From positions 1 through 32,236 of the forward strand of contig CANFVX010000005.1 in assembly GCA_947450495.1 (NCBI GenBank): a stretch of DNA of 32,236 bases, in the 5' to 3' direction. A program made the position numbers and the translations under genes. The notes below the pieces were generated by a model. That model searched no databases. It saw nothing but the letters and a program-made list of their open reading frames with translations, and was not told the DNA's origin. Source of the stretch: Gammaproteobacteria bacterium (GTDB lineage: Bacteria; Pseudomonadota; Gammaproteobacteria; Ga0077536). Positions 18,882 through 28,389 of this stretch are shown in pieces (within the stretch, counting starts at the first letter, position 1; each line of letters starts with the position of its first letter).

Positions 18882-18961
18882 AAGCCAATCTCCCCGGGTC
18901 GGTTACAATGCCGCTCCCCTTTTCGCCGCGACTGTGCGGAACAGCCTACGAGTAAGCCTGA

Positions 18962-21331
18962 ATGACCGATTATATAGTTCCCCTTGATCACATCGGAATC
19001 GACGATATCGACCGGGTGGGCGGCAAGAACGCCTCGCTGGGCGAGATGATCCGCCATCTCAGCGCCGCCGACGTGCGCGTGCCGGGTGGATTTGCCACGA
19101 CGTCCGAGGCTTTTCGCGAATTTTTGGCGCAAGACGGCTTGGCCGAGCGCATCCAGATCCGTCTGGATACCCTTGATACCGATGACGTCGCGGCCCTGAC
19201 CGCCGCCGGCCGCGAAATCCGCGACTGGGTGTCCAGCACACCGCTACCGGCGGGGTTCGAGGCTGCAATCGCCGAGGCATATGCCGCCATGGCGGCCAGC
19301 GCGCCGGCCGGTTTTTCGGTCGCGGTGCGCTCCTCGGCCACCGCCGAAGACCTGCCCACCGCCTCCTTCGCCGGCCAGCAGGAAACCTATTTGAACGTGA
19401 CCGGTCTGGAGCAGGTTCGACGCCGCATCAAGGACGTCTTCGCCTCTCTCTTCAACGACCGCGCCATTTCCTACCGTGTCCACCACGGTTTTGAACACCA
19501 CAAGGTTGCGCTTTCCGCCGGCATTCAACGCATGGTTCGCAGCGACGTGGGCGCCAGCGGCGTAATGTTCACGCTCGATACCGAATCCGGCTTTCGCGAC
19601 GTGGTGTTCATCACCTCCAGCTATGGTCTGGGCGAACTGGTGGTGCAGGGCGCGGTGAATCCGGACGAATTCTACGTTTACAAGAAAGGCTTGGCCGAAG
19701 GTCGACCCGCAATTCTCCGCCGCAATCTGGGTAGCAAGCATGTGCGCATGAACTACGCCGACGGCGCGGGCACCGGCCACAGCGTGGAAACCCTCGAGGT
19801 CGATGAATCCGACCGACGGGTGTTTTCCATTAACGACCAGGACGTCGAGGAACTGGCCAGACTCGCGGTTGCGATTGAACTGCATTACGGCCGCCCGATG
19901 GACATCGAATGGGCGAAGGACGGGGTGGACGGCAAGCTCTACGTGGTGCAGGCGCGGCCCGAGACCGTGCAAAGCCGCAACGGGCAGGTGATGGAGCGCT
20001 ACGACGTGGGCGCCCGCGGCAAGGTGCTGGTGGAAGGTCGCAGTATCGGCCAGCGCGTGGGCAGCGGCGTGGCGCGGGTTATCTCCGACGTGACCGACAT
20101 GGCCACCTTGCAGGATGGCGACGTGCTGGTCACCGATATGACCGATCCGGACTGGGAGCCGGTTATGAAGCGGGCAGCGGCCATCGTTACCAATCGTGGC
20201 GGCCGCACCTGTCACGCGGCGATTATCGCGCGTGAACTTGGCGTGCCGGCGGTTGTGGGCTGTGGTGACGCGACTGCCAAAATCGTGAACGGCCAGCCGG
20301 TCACCGTGTCGTGCGCCGAAGGCGATACGGGCTACATCTACGAGGGACTGGTGCCTTTCGAACGGCGTGAAATTCGTCTGGATGCCATGCCGGATCTGTC
20401 GGTCAAAATCATGATGAACGTGGGTAATCCCGATCGCGCCTTCGCCTTCGGCAGCTTGCCGCATCGGGGCGTGGGTCTGGCCCGACTTGAGTTCATCATC
20501 AATCGCATGATTGGCATTCACCCGCGAGCGCTGGTCGACTATGCCAAGCTCTCACGCGATTTGCAGGAAAGCATTGCACCGCTGATCGCGGCTTATCCGA
20601 GCCCGCGCGAATTCTTTGTTTCACGGTTGGTTGAGGGCATTTCGACCATTGCGGCGGCGTTCAATCCGCAGCCGGTGATCGTGCGTTTGTCGGACTTCAA
20701 GTCCAACGAATACGCCAACCTGATCGCGGGCAACGTGTATGAGCCCGAGGAGGAAAATCCGATGCTCGGCTTCCGCGGCGCCTCGCGTTACATCGCCGAC
20801 AACTTCCGCGCCTGTTTCCAGATGGAATGCGACGCGCTGAAGCGGGTGCGCAACGACATGGGCCTTACCAACGTGGAAGTCATGGTGCCCTTCGTGCGCA
20901 CGCCCGATGAAGCGCGTCAGGTCATCGACCTGCTGGCCGAAGCCGGCCTGCGTCGCGGTGAGAACGGGCTGCGCATCATCATGATGTGCGAGTTGCCGTC
21001 CAACGCGCTGCTGGCCGAAGAGTTTCTGCAGTATTTCGATGGCTTTTCGATTGGTTCTAACGACCTTACCCAGTTAACGCTGGGACTCGATCGGGATTCA
21101 GGTCTGGTGGCGCATCTGTTCGACGAGCGGAACCCGGCGGTCAAAATGCTGATGGCGAAAGCGATCAGCGCTTGCCGTGCAGCCGGCAAATACATCGGTA
21201 TTTGCGGCCAGGGGCCGTCGGATCACCCTGACCTCGCGGCCTGGTTGCTGGAACAAGGCATCGAGAGCATTTCGCTTAACCCGGATACGGTCGTGGAGAC
21301 CTGGCTAAGCCTCGCCCAGCGTCACGGCTAG
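18962..21331 (+). CDS. ppsA: Phosphoenolpyruvate synthase
   Basis: [74 protein letters not shown]. Confidence 0.97.
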   Translation: MTDYIVPLDHIGIDDIDRVGGKNASLGEMIRHLSAADVRVPGGFATTSEAFREFLAQDGLAERIQIRLDTLDTDDVAALTAAGREIRDWVSSTPLPAGFEAAIAEAYAAMAASAPAGFSVAVRSSATAEDLPTASFAGQQETYLNVTGLEQVRRRIKDVFASLFNDRAISYRVHHGFEHHKVALSAGIQRMVRSDVGASGVMFTLDTESGFRDVVFITSSYGLGELVVQGAVNPDEFYVYKKGLAEGRPAILRRNLGSKHVRMNYADGAGTGHSVETLEVDESDRRVFSINDQDVEELARLAVAIELHYGRPMDIEWAKDGVDGKLYVVQARPETVQSRNGQVMERYDVGARGKVLVEGRSIGQRVGSGVARVISDVTDMATLQDGDVLVTDMTDPDWEPVMKRAAAIVTNRGGRTCHAAIIARELGVPAVVGCGDATAKIVNGQPVTVSCAEGDTGYIYEGLVPFERREIRLDAMPDLSVKIMMNVGNPDRAFAFGSLPHRGVGLARLEFIINRMIGIHPRALVDYAKLSRDLQESIAPLIAAYPSPREFFVSRLVEGISTIAAAFNPQPVIVRLSDFKSNEYANLIAGNVYEPEEENPMLGFRGASRYIADNFRACFQMECDALKRVRNDMGLTNVEVMVPFVRTPDEARQVIDLLAEAGLRRGENGLRIIMMCELPSNALLAEEFLQYFDGFSIGSNDLTQLTLGLDRDSGLVAHLFDERNPAVKMLMAKAISACRAAGKYIGICGQGPSDHPDLAAWLLEQGIESISLNPDTVVETWLSLAQRHG

Positions 21332-21347
21332 GCGTGGGTGTGGCGCC

Positions 21348-22073
21348 CTAGAGCAGGCGGAGTTCGTCTTCCAGAACCCGCCGCTCTATTTCGGACAGGT
21401 CTGCGCTTTCCAGCCGGGACCTCACCACTTCGCGCGGCACCAGGCCGTGCTTGATCAGGCGACGCTTTTCTTCCGGCAGGATGCTGTTGCGGAAGAAGAT
21501 GTCCCCGAGCGGGATGATCCGGTTCTCGATAATCATCTGAACCTCGCCCAGCAAAGTGCGGAAACCGGTGTGCACTTCGCGCAGCCGCGTTTCCACAAAA
21601 TCGGGCCACGCCAGACCGCTGCCGTAGAGCGCCCGGATTTCTTTCTTGTAGCGCTCGATCACCAGCGGATTGACCTGAGCTTCGATCTTTTCCTCCACGC
21701 GTCGCAGCCGCTTTTGCAAAAGTGTTTGCAGGTGCTGCTCAAGCCAGGGACTGCGCTTGGCATTGGCGTAGATGGCAAGCACGTTCTTGACCGTTAGCCG
21801 CTCATAGACGTCGTGCGTGAAATAGCGATCGCGTTGATGCGCCAAGCTGTCGTAGCTGTCGGCACCCAACATGGAAATAACGTCGGGCAACTGGCGAATT
21901 GAGGGGTGGAAGCCGACGGCGCAAATGAGTTGTCCGTTGGCCAGCCCTAAAGCGCGGGCGATTTCGCGCGAGCGCTGGGCGTCTGCGCCGCGCGCGCGGC
22001 TGGAGGCCGCCCGATAGATGAGTTTCAGGAGATCTTCGTCGGCAGCGAGCAGGATTTGTTCGAACAGGGTCAT
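21348..22073 (-). CDS. Protein of unknown function, gene immediately downstream of mtdA
   Basis: 241-aa ORF, 17 bp after the mtdA stop on the same strand; no recognisable family. Confidence 0.75.
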   Translation of the reverse strand: MTLFEQILLAADEDLLKLIYRAASSRARGADAQRSREIARALGLANGQLICAVGFHPSIRQLPDVISMLGADSYDSLAHQRDRYFTHDVYERLTVKNVLAIYANAKRSPWLEQHLQTLLQKRLRRVEEKIEAQVNPLVIERYKKEIRALYGSGLAWPDFVETRLREVHTGFRTLLGEVQMIIENRIIPLGDIFFRNSILPEEKRRLIKHGLVPREVVRSRLESADLSEIERRVLEDELRLL

Positions 22074-22090
22074 CGGAATTGAGCGCCGCT

Positions 22091-22957
22091 TTAGCGCGCC
22101 AGCACCAGCGTTTGGGCGGTGGCGAGTACTTCAGGCGCGTCAAAAACGCGGTCATTTGCTTCAAACATCTGGGCGATACAGGCGCGCTGCAGTTCCAGCT
22201 TGAGTCCCCCGAAGCCCAGCGCGCCGTAGCAGCGCTTGCCATGACGAAGCGTGCCGCGGTCCTGCATCTCGATGCCGGCAATTCCCAGCGGCGGGGTGGC
22301 GTTGGAATCCAGCACCGCCTCCAGCGTGGGATGGGTGGACCATAGCGCCTCGGGCAGCAGTTCGATGCCGGCGGCACCGGTGGTCATCACAATTTGGGCG
22401 CCTTGCAGGACGTCCTCTACCGCCGGGAGTTCGGGCGTGGCGGCGGGTGTGATTGCCAGTTTGAAGCGGGTATTCATCGCCTCGCAGGCGCTCGCTGCGC
22501 GGTCATGCGTGCGTGAGCACAAGGTCACCAGTGCGCCCTGCTGCGCCAGCATGGCGGCCGCGCGCTGCCCCACGGGGCCCGTGCCGGCCAGAATCACGGC
22601 GCGCTTTCCGGCCACAGGCAGGTCTTTCCCCAGCAGCGCGATGGCCGCTGCCGCCGTCGTATTGCTGCCATTGCTGTCCAACATGACCGACACCCGGAAC
22701 TGGCCAAAAAACTGCTGACGGACCGCTTTGAACAGCGCCTCGCCATCCGCCATGTTGGTGCCGGTGATGAACAGTGCGGTAAATTTTTTTGCGCTGGGTG
22801 GGCGCGTGAACACCACGCCTTCCACCAACTTCGCGACATTCGCCGCCGAGATGCCGCCTAGCGGAGTCACGTGATCGGCACCGGCGTCGTAGGCCACAAC
22901 TACATCGAAGGTGTTGGGCGGGGTGTCGGTGTCGAAAATAAACAGCAGCTTTTTCAT
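22091..22957 (-). CDS. mtdA: NADP-dependent methylenetetrahydrofolate/methylene-H4MPT dehydrogenase MtdA
   Basis: MKKLLFIFDTDTPPNTFDVVVAYDAGADHVTPLGG, FRVSVMLDSNGSNTTAAAAIALL, AVILAGTGPVGQRAA: strong recall match to Methylobacterium MtdA and unlike MtdB. Confidence 0.9.
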   Translation of the reverse strand: MKKLLFIFDTDTPPNTFDVVVAYDAGADHVTPLGGISAANVAKLVEGVVFTRPPSAKKFTALFITGTNMADGEALFKAVRQQFFGQFRVSVMLDSNGSNTTAAAAIALLGKDLPVAGKRAVILAGTGPVGQRAAAMLAQQGALVTLCSRTHDRAASACEAMNTRFKLAITPAATPELPAVEDVLQGAQIVMTTGAAGIELLPEALWSTHPTLEAVLDSNATPPLGIAGIEMQDRGTLRHGKRCYGALGFGGLKLELQRACIAQMFEANDRVFDAPEVLATAQTLVLAR

Positions 22958-23065
22958 GCAATACCAGCGGAGAGACTTTCAATGCGCGAGGGCACACTAA
23001 CCGCAGGCGAGAGCCCTCACAAGCCGCGCTAGAAACTGCGGATGAGTGCAGCGCGCGTCGCTGCC

Positions 23066-23071
23066 TATAAT
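23066..23071 (+). promoter_or_regulatory. Candidate sigma70 -10 element (TATAAT) upstream of fchA
   Basis: Perfect consensus hexamer 35 bp before the ATG in the mtdA-fchA divergent region; -35 weak. Confidence 0.4.
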
Positions 23072-23106
23072 CGACGCCTTACCTTGAGCCCTGCGGAGTG
23101 CCCCCC

Positions 23107-23730
23107 ATGCTGACCGAGCAAAAAATTCAGGAATTTCTCGACCAATTGGCCAGCCGTGCGTCGACGCCGGGCGGCGGTAGCGCTGCCGGCCTCATGGGGG
23201 CCATGGGCGCGGCGCTGATCGGCATGGTGTGCAATCTGACCCTCGGCAAAGAAAAGCACGCCGCGGTGGCCGATGAAATGGCGCTGGTGCTGGCCGAGGC
23301 CGAGCAACTGCGTGAACGCTTAACACAAGCAATTACGGCCGACATCGCCGCCTTTGATGCCGTCATGGCAGCCTACGGAATGGCCAAGGACACCGAAGAA
23401 CAAAAGCTCGCGCGCGCGCTAGCCGTGCAGGCGGCGCTGGTGCTGGCGACCGAAGCGCCGATGGATTGTGCGCGATTGTCGGCGCGGGTTATCGCCCTGT
23501 CAGAGCCGGTTGCAGAGCGCGGCAATCCCAATGTGATCAGCGATGCCGGGGTTGCCGTGATGGCCGGATGGGCGGCGCTCAAGAGTGCGGCGCTGAATGT
23601 CTACGTGAACGCCGGCGTGATTAAGGATCGGGCGTTTGCCGAAGCACGCCTGACGGAGTTGTCTGCGCTGCTGGCGAACGCCGAGCCCGCTGTGAATCGC
23701 ATCTATGAGAGCGTCCGCAGCCGGCTTTGA
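23107..23730 (+). CDS. fchA: Methenyltetrahydrofolate cyclohydrolase (FchA; formiminotransferase-cyclodeaminase family)
   Basis: IQEFLDQLASRASTPGGGSAAGLMGAMGAALIGMVCNLTLGKE; divergent from mtdA. Confidence 0.92.
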   Translation: MLTEQKIQEFLDQLASRASTPGGGSAAGLMGAMGAALIGMVCNLTLGKEKHAAVADEMALVLAEAEQLRERLTQAITADIAAFDAVMAAYGMAKDTEEQKLARALAVQAALVLATEAPMDCARLSARVIALSEPVAERGNPNVISDAGVAVMAGWAALKSAALNVYVNAGVIKDRAFAEARLTELSALLANAEPAVNRIYESVRSRL

Positions 23731-23733
23731 GGG

Positions 23734-24624
23734 TCAGGCGTCGTTGGCGTGCGTGATTCGCATCGAGAAATCCGTCGCCCGTAAATGTTTGGTCAGGCTG
23801 CCGACGGAGACAAAATCAACGCCGGTGGCGCCAATCGCTGGCAAATCGGCTAACTCAAAGCCGCCCGAGGCTTCAAGTTTCACTCGCCCGGCGGTGAGTC
23901 GCACCGCCTCGCGCAGCATGTCCGTTGAAAAGTTATCCAGCAGCAGCATGTCGGCGCCGGCGCCGATGGCCTCTTCAATTTGAGCAAGGTGCTCTACCTC
24001 AACTTCGACCGGCAGACCAAGCCCGGTGGCGTGAATCAAGCGAATAGCCGCGCTGACGGAACCCGCCGCGGCAATATGATTTTCCTTGATGAGCACGCCG
24101 TCGTAGAGACCGGCGCGGTGATTGAAGCCGCCGCCACAGCGCACCGCGTATTTTTGCCCGCGGCGCAGGCCGGGCAGGGTTTTGCGGGTATCGAGCAAGC
24201 GGGTCCGGCTGTTACTCAGCGCGTCAGCATACCGACGCGTCACGGAGGCGGTGCCTGATAGCGTTTGCAGGAAGTTGAGCGCGCTCCGTTCACCGGTTAC
24301 CAACGCACGGGCGGGGCCCTGTAGCCGGCAGACGAGGTCGTCCGCGGCCAACGGGTCACCGTCCTGCTTGAGCCATTCAATCTGGACCGCCGGATCAATC
24401 GCACTGAAGACACCGTTGAACCAGCGCTGACCGCAGAGCACTGCGGCTTCGCGGGCAATGACCGTCGCAGTTGCTTGGCGGCCTGGCGGAATAAGACTCG
24501 CGGTGGCGTCGCCGCTGCCTACGTCTTCGGCCAGCGCGGCCGCGATGCTGCCCTCAAGGTCTTTGAAGTAATCAATTTCGGTAGCGCTACGATCGAATGA
24601 AGAAGGCACTGAGGCGGCTCGCAA
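23734..24624 (-). CDS. nadC: Carboxylating nicotinate-nucleotide diphosphorylase
   Basis: AEDVGSGDATASLIP, ERSALNFLQTLSGTAS, DTRKTLPGLRRGQKYAVRCGGGFNHRAGLYDGVLIKENHI; TTG (24624) or GTG start likely. Confidence 0.96.
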   Translation of the reverse strand: MRAASVPSSFDRSATEIDYFKDLEGSIAAALAEDVGSGDATASLIPPGRQATATVIAREAAVLCGQRWFNGVFSAIDPAVQIEWLKQDGDPLAADDLVCRLQGPARALVTGERSALNFLQTLSGTASVTRRYADALSNSRTRLLDTRKTLPGLRRGQKYAVRCGGGFNHRAGLYDGVLIKENHIAAAGSVSAAIRLIHATGLGLPVEVEVEHLAQIEEAIGAGADMLLLDNFSTDMLREAVRLTAGRVKLEASGGFELADLPAIGATGVDFVSVGSLTKHLRATDFSMRITHANDA

Positions 24625-24739
24625 CTGAAGGGGCGCTAGCCTAATCGCTCCGGGGCCGGATGTTCAAACGCGGCATGCAGGGGCGGGTGGTATCATCGCG
24701 TCCGATGATTCGCCCGCTCCCTATAGAGAGAAAAAATTG

Positions 24740-25717
24740 ATGTCGAACGCATTGCTGGCAGTAGTCCCACCGTCACGTCCGGTACCCTCGTTAGCGGATG
24801 ATGTGCGCGCGGGTTTGCTCAGCGTGCCGCGGGAATTGCCGCCCAAATATTTTTACGACGACCGCGGATCGGCCTTGTTCGAGGCCATCTGCGAGACGCC
24901 TGAGTACTACCCCACACGCGCCGAAAAGGCCTTGATCGCAGCGCACGCCACTGAGGTAATTGAAGCCTCTCAGCCGCAGTTCATTATTGAACTGGGGAGC
25001 GGGGTGGCGTCCAAGATAGGCCCGTTATTTGCCGCTTGCGCGGCCTTGGATCTGCCTACCGTGTACTGCCCGTTTGATGTCTGCGAAGCGGTGCTCATCA
25101 AAACGGCGGCCTTGTTGTCTGGCCAATTCAGTTCGCTTGAAGTCAGACCCCTGCAGGGTGATTTCACTGCCGGGCTCGAGCATCTGCCGCGCCTGCCAGG
25201 GCGCACCCTGTACATGTTTCTAGGCGGAACGATTGGCAATTTCACCGACCCAGCCGCCATCGCCTTGCTGAGCGAGATCCGCGCCATGATGGGCCCGGAG
25301 GATCGTTTGCTGCTGGGCGCGGATCGCGTGAAGGATGCGGCGAAACTCAATGCTGCCTACAACGACGCCGCCGGTTACACGGCCGCCTTCAATCTCAACG
25401 TACTTTCGGTGCTGAATCAGGCTGTCGATGCGGATTTCGAACTAGACAAGTTTTCGCACCGTGCGTTCTACAACCAGCGTGAAGCGCAGATCGAAATGCA
25501 TCTCGAAAGTCTTGTAGAGCAATCGGTCACCCTTGGTGGTCTCGGGCAGTCGCTACAACTCGCCAGTGGCGAGACCATCCGCACCGAGATTAGCCGCAAG
25601 TTCTCCTCGCAATCGATTGCGAGCCTGCTGTCGGCGGCCGGTTTCCAAATCGAGCAACATCACAGCGGCCCTGAGGGTGAGTTCTCCTTGTTGCTGGCAT
25701 CGCCGGCAGATGCCTGA
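24740..25717 (+). CDS. egtD: L-histidine N(alpha)-methyltransferase (EgtD family)
   Basis: LPPKYFYDDRGSALFEAICETPEYYPTRAEKALI, IIELGSGVASKI, MFLGGTIGNF, LLLGADRVKD, FSHRAFYNQREAQIEMHL. Confidence 0.93.
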   Translation: MSNALLAVVPPSRPVPSLADDVRAGLLSVPRELPPKYFYDDRGSALFEAICETPEYYPTRAEKALIAAHATEVIEASQPQFIIELGSGVASKIGPLFAACAALDLPTVYCPFDVCEAVLIKTAALLSGQFSSLEVRPLQGDFTAGLEHLPRLPGRTLYMFLGGTIGNFTDPAAIALLSEIRAMMGPEDRLLLGADRVKDAAKLNAAYNDAAGYTAAFNLNVLSVLNQAVDADFELDKFSHRAFYNQREAQIEMHLESLVEQSVTLGGLGQSLQLASGETIRTEISRKFSSQSIASLLSAAGFQIEQHHSGPEGEFSLLLASPADA

Positions 25718-26285
25718 AACGCCCGCCCTGGAATTGGACCTCGCTACCGGCTGGTGTAAGACAGCCAGACGCTGTTCATCCCCTAACTTCAACGCACGAC
25801 CCGCAGGGGTCTGCATCGATCTGCTGGTGATTCACGGCATTAGTTTGCCCGCCGGCCACTACGGTGGCCCGTTTATCGAGGCGCTATTCCTTAACCAACT
25901 CGATCCACACGCCCATGCATCGTTTGCCAGCCTGGGCGATTTGCGGGTCTCGGCGCACTTTCTGATTCGTCGCGACGGCGCCTTGGTGCAATTTGTTTCT
26001 ACCCACGACCGCGCCTGGCATGCGGGCGTGTCGAGCTTCGGAGGCCGCAGCGGGTGTAATGATTTTTCGATCGGGATCGAACTCGAAGGCTGCGATGACG
26101 AGCCGTATGAGTCATTTCAGTACGAGCGACTCATCGCGCTCACTCGGGTGCTTTGCGCGGTTTATCCGGCGATTACCCCGCAACGTATCGTGGGGCATTG
26201 CGAGATCGCGCCAGGCCGCAAAACGGATCCGGGCGCGAGATTCGACTGGTTGGGCTATCGGGCCGGTCTTATCCAGACCCGCTAG
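25710..26285 (+). CDS. ampD: 1,6-anhydro-N-acetylmuramyl-L-alanine amidase AmpD
   Basis: ARRCSSPNFNARPAGVCIDLLVIHGISLPAGHYGGP, VSAHFLIRRDGALVQFV, RAWHAGVSSFGGRSGCNDFSIGIELEG, GHCEIAPGRKTDPG; ATG at 25710 overlaps the egtD end. Confidence 0.95.
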   Translation: MPETPALELDLATGWCKTARRCSSPNFNARPAGVCIDLLVIHGISLPAGHYGGPFIEALFLNQLDPHAHASFASLGDLRVSAHFLIRRDGALVQFVSTHDRAWHAGVSSFGGRSGCNDFSIGIELEGCDDEPYESFQYERLIALTRVLCAVYPAITPQRIVGHCEIAPGRKTDPGARFDWLGYRAGLIQTR

Positions 26286-26291
26286 CCCGCT

Positions 26292-27029
26292 TCAGGCAAG
26301 CGCCAGAAATTCGCTGGTCGTAAGTAACCGGTACTCGCCTTCGTTCACCCACAGCACGATGCCTTCCTCGTACCAATCGCCGAGCACGTAGCGTCGGAGC
26401 GTGCCCGACTCAGTCTCGAGGCTGTGAACACCGGGCCGATGCGTGTGGCCGTGGATCAGAACGCTTGCGCCGTTGGCCGCCATCACGCGCCGCACTTCGG
26501 TCTCTTCGACGTCCATGATCTGGTCGTCTTTCTCGGTCATCGAGGCCTGTGTGCCTTCGCGAGTTTGCGCGGCAATCCGGCGCCGCTCGGCCAGCGGGGC
26601 AGCCAGAAACTGTTGCTGGTTGGTCGGGTTCCGGACAAAGCCCCGAAAGGCCTGATATTTGAGGTCGCGCGTGCAGAGCAGGTCACCGTGACCGATCAGC
26701 ACCTTCTCACCGGCAAGTTCGATAACGGTGTAGTCATCAAGCAAGCCAGCGCCGGTGTCCCGTGCGAAGCGCTCCCCGAGCAGAAAATCCCGATTGCCCA
26801 GCGCCACCTTGAGCGCGCCGCCGGCCGCGCTAAACCTTGCGAGTGCGGCGACGACCTCACGATGGAAGGGCGCGTCGTCATCATCCCCCGGCCAGAACTC
26901 CACGAGGTCACCGAGAATGTAGACCTCGGCACCGAGTGCCGAGGCCTGAGTCAGGACGTGCTGAAAATGGCTCAGCTGGACGGGCCGCAGCTCACTCAGG
27001 TGAGCGTCTGACAAAAACAGCGTAGGCAC
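26292..27029 (-). CDS. lpxH: UDP-2,3-diacylglucosamine diphosphatase
   Basis: TLFLSDAHLSELRP, YILGDLVEFWPGDDD, LGNRDFLLG, IGHGDLLCTRDLKYQAFR, IHGHTHRPGVH. Confidence 0.95.
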   Translation of the reverse strand: MPTLFLSDAHLSELRPVQLSHFQHVLTQASALGAEVYILGDLVEFWPGDDDDAPFHREVVAALARFSAAGGALKVALGNRDFLLGERFARDTGAGLLDDYTVIELAGEKVLIGHGDLLCTRDLKYQAFRGFVRNPTNQQQFLAAPLAERRRIAAQTREGTQASMTEKDDQIMDVEETEVRRVMAANGASVLIHGHTHRPGVHSLETESGTLRRYVLGDWYEEGIVLWVNEGEYRLLTTSEFLALA

Positions 27030-27043
27030 TTTGTGTCGTCCGC

Positions 27044-27547
27044 TTAGAGTACGGTGGCGCCCGTAATTTCAACGGTTTCGACCGGAACGTCGGTCATTCC
27101 CGCAGCGCGGCCGGTTTTCACAGCCTTGATGTCGTTGACGACTTCTATCCCTTCGACCACCTCACCAAACACACAGTAGCCCCAGCCCTGCATCGACTGG
27201 TCGCGGTGATTGAGGAAGTCGTTGTCCTTCACGTTGATGAAGAACTGGGCGGTGGCGGAATGGGGGTCGTTCGTGCGGGCCATGGCGATGGTCCCCACCT
27301 TGTTGCCCTTGCCGTTGTTGGCTTCGTTGCCGACGGGGGCATTGGTCTTTTTCTGATTCATGTCTTTGGTGAAGCCGCCACCCTGAATCATGAAACCATC
27401 GATTACCCGGTGAAAAATGGTGCCGACGTAGAATTGGTCCTGCACGTATTTCAGGAAATTGGCGACAGTGGTCGGCGCCGCTTCGTCGAAGAGTTCGAGG
27501 GTGATGGCGCCTTTGGAGGTGTCGAGTTGTACGCGCGTGCCGGCCAT
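27044..27547 (-). CDS. ppiB: Cyclophilin-type peptidyl-prolyl cis-trans isomerase
   Basis: [82 protein letters not shown]. Confidence 0.95.
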   Translation of the reverse strand: MAGTRVQLDTSKGAITLELFDEAAPTTVANFLKYVQDQFYVGTIFHRVIDGFMIQGGGFTKDMNQKKTNAPVGNEANNGKGNKVGTIAMARTNDPHSATAQFFINVKDNDFLNHRDQSMQGWGYCVFGEVVEGIEVVNDIKAVKTGRAAGMTDVPVETVEITGATVL

Positions 27548-27676
27548 GGAAATTTCCTTCGTAATAGGTGATGAGAAAAACGATGCTGTCGGCGCGCGCG
27601 GCGCGGGCAATCGGCAGCGGGCGGAATGGTGCTGGACGATGGCCTCGCCCGCAAGCTTAAAACTCGCTCACGCGCG

Positions 27677-27705
27677 TTGCTTCCACGCGTTTCGCTGCGT
27701 ATCAT
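27677..27705 (+). promoter_or_regulatory. Putative sigma70 promoter for the tRNA cluster (TTGCTT-N17-TATCAT)
   Basis: -35 at 27677-27682, 17-bp spacer, -10 at 27700-27705, about 38 nt before the first tRNA. Confidence 0.5.
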
Positions 27706-27742
27706 CCGGTCTCTTTCGCGTAGGGCCAGTGACCGAAATAAT

Positions 27743-27819
<77 letters not shown>

Positions 27820-27852
27820 TCCGGTAGCGTCAACAGCGTCTTGGTTTCGAAT

Positions 27853-27929
27853 GCGCCTGTAGCTCATCCGGATAGAGCATCGGCCTTCTAAGCCGAGGGT
27901 AGCAGGTTCGAGTCCTGCCAGGCGCGCCA
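27853..27929 (+). tRNA. tRNA-Arg (TCT)
   Basis: GCGCCTGTAGCTCATCCGGATAGAGCATCGGCCTTCTAAGCCGAGGGTAGCAGGTTCGAGTCCTGCCAGGCGCGCCA; anticodon TCT. Confidence 0.96.
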
Positions 27930-28002
27930 CCTTTTCGGGTGGTCCGTTGTGGCGGACGGAAACCTGCCGCAGGTCTGCGAAAGAAATGCCTTCAAGTTCG
28001 AT

Positions 28003-28079
28003 GGCGGGCGTAGCTCAGTTGGTAGAGCACAGGTTTGTGGCACCTGGTGTCGTGGGTTCGATCCCCATCGCTCGCCCCA
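28003..28079 (+). tRNA. tRNA-His (GTG)
   Basis: G(-1)GCGGGCGTAGCTCAG...TTTGTGGCA...GGTTCGATCCCCATCGCTCGCCCCA; G-1:C73 pair present. Confidence 0.96.
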
Positions 28080-28094
28080 TCTTCTTGCCTTGAA

Positions 28095-28170
<76 letters not shown>

Positions 28171-28389
28171 TCTCTTTACGCCGCAGGCTCTTTCCTCCGC
28201 CGGTTACTGCTGGTCTCCAATCTTGCCTCAGGCTCCCAAAGTCCCGCTCCGATTTGTTACCCCATCGCTTCTGGGGACTCCCGCTGACGTGGTTTTTTTC
28301 TGTCTCTGCGCTAGCAATTAGTTTAGGTTCGACAGTAGGATAGCCGCGAACCTTCCCGCAAGCTGTTACAAGTTGGGAACCTTTTTTGG

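Noticed and set aside
18877-18909. TTGATA ... TACAAT as a ppsA promoter
   Set aside because: TACAAT is a fair -10, but the spacer to TTGATA is 21 bp, too long for a confident sigma70 call.
19244-20521. 425-aa minus-strand ORF antisense to ppsA
   Set aside because: Shadow ORF; ppsA is unambiguous on the plus strand.
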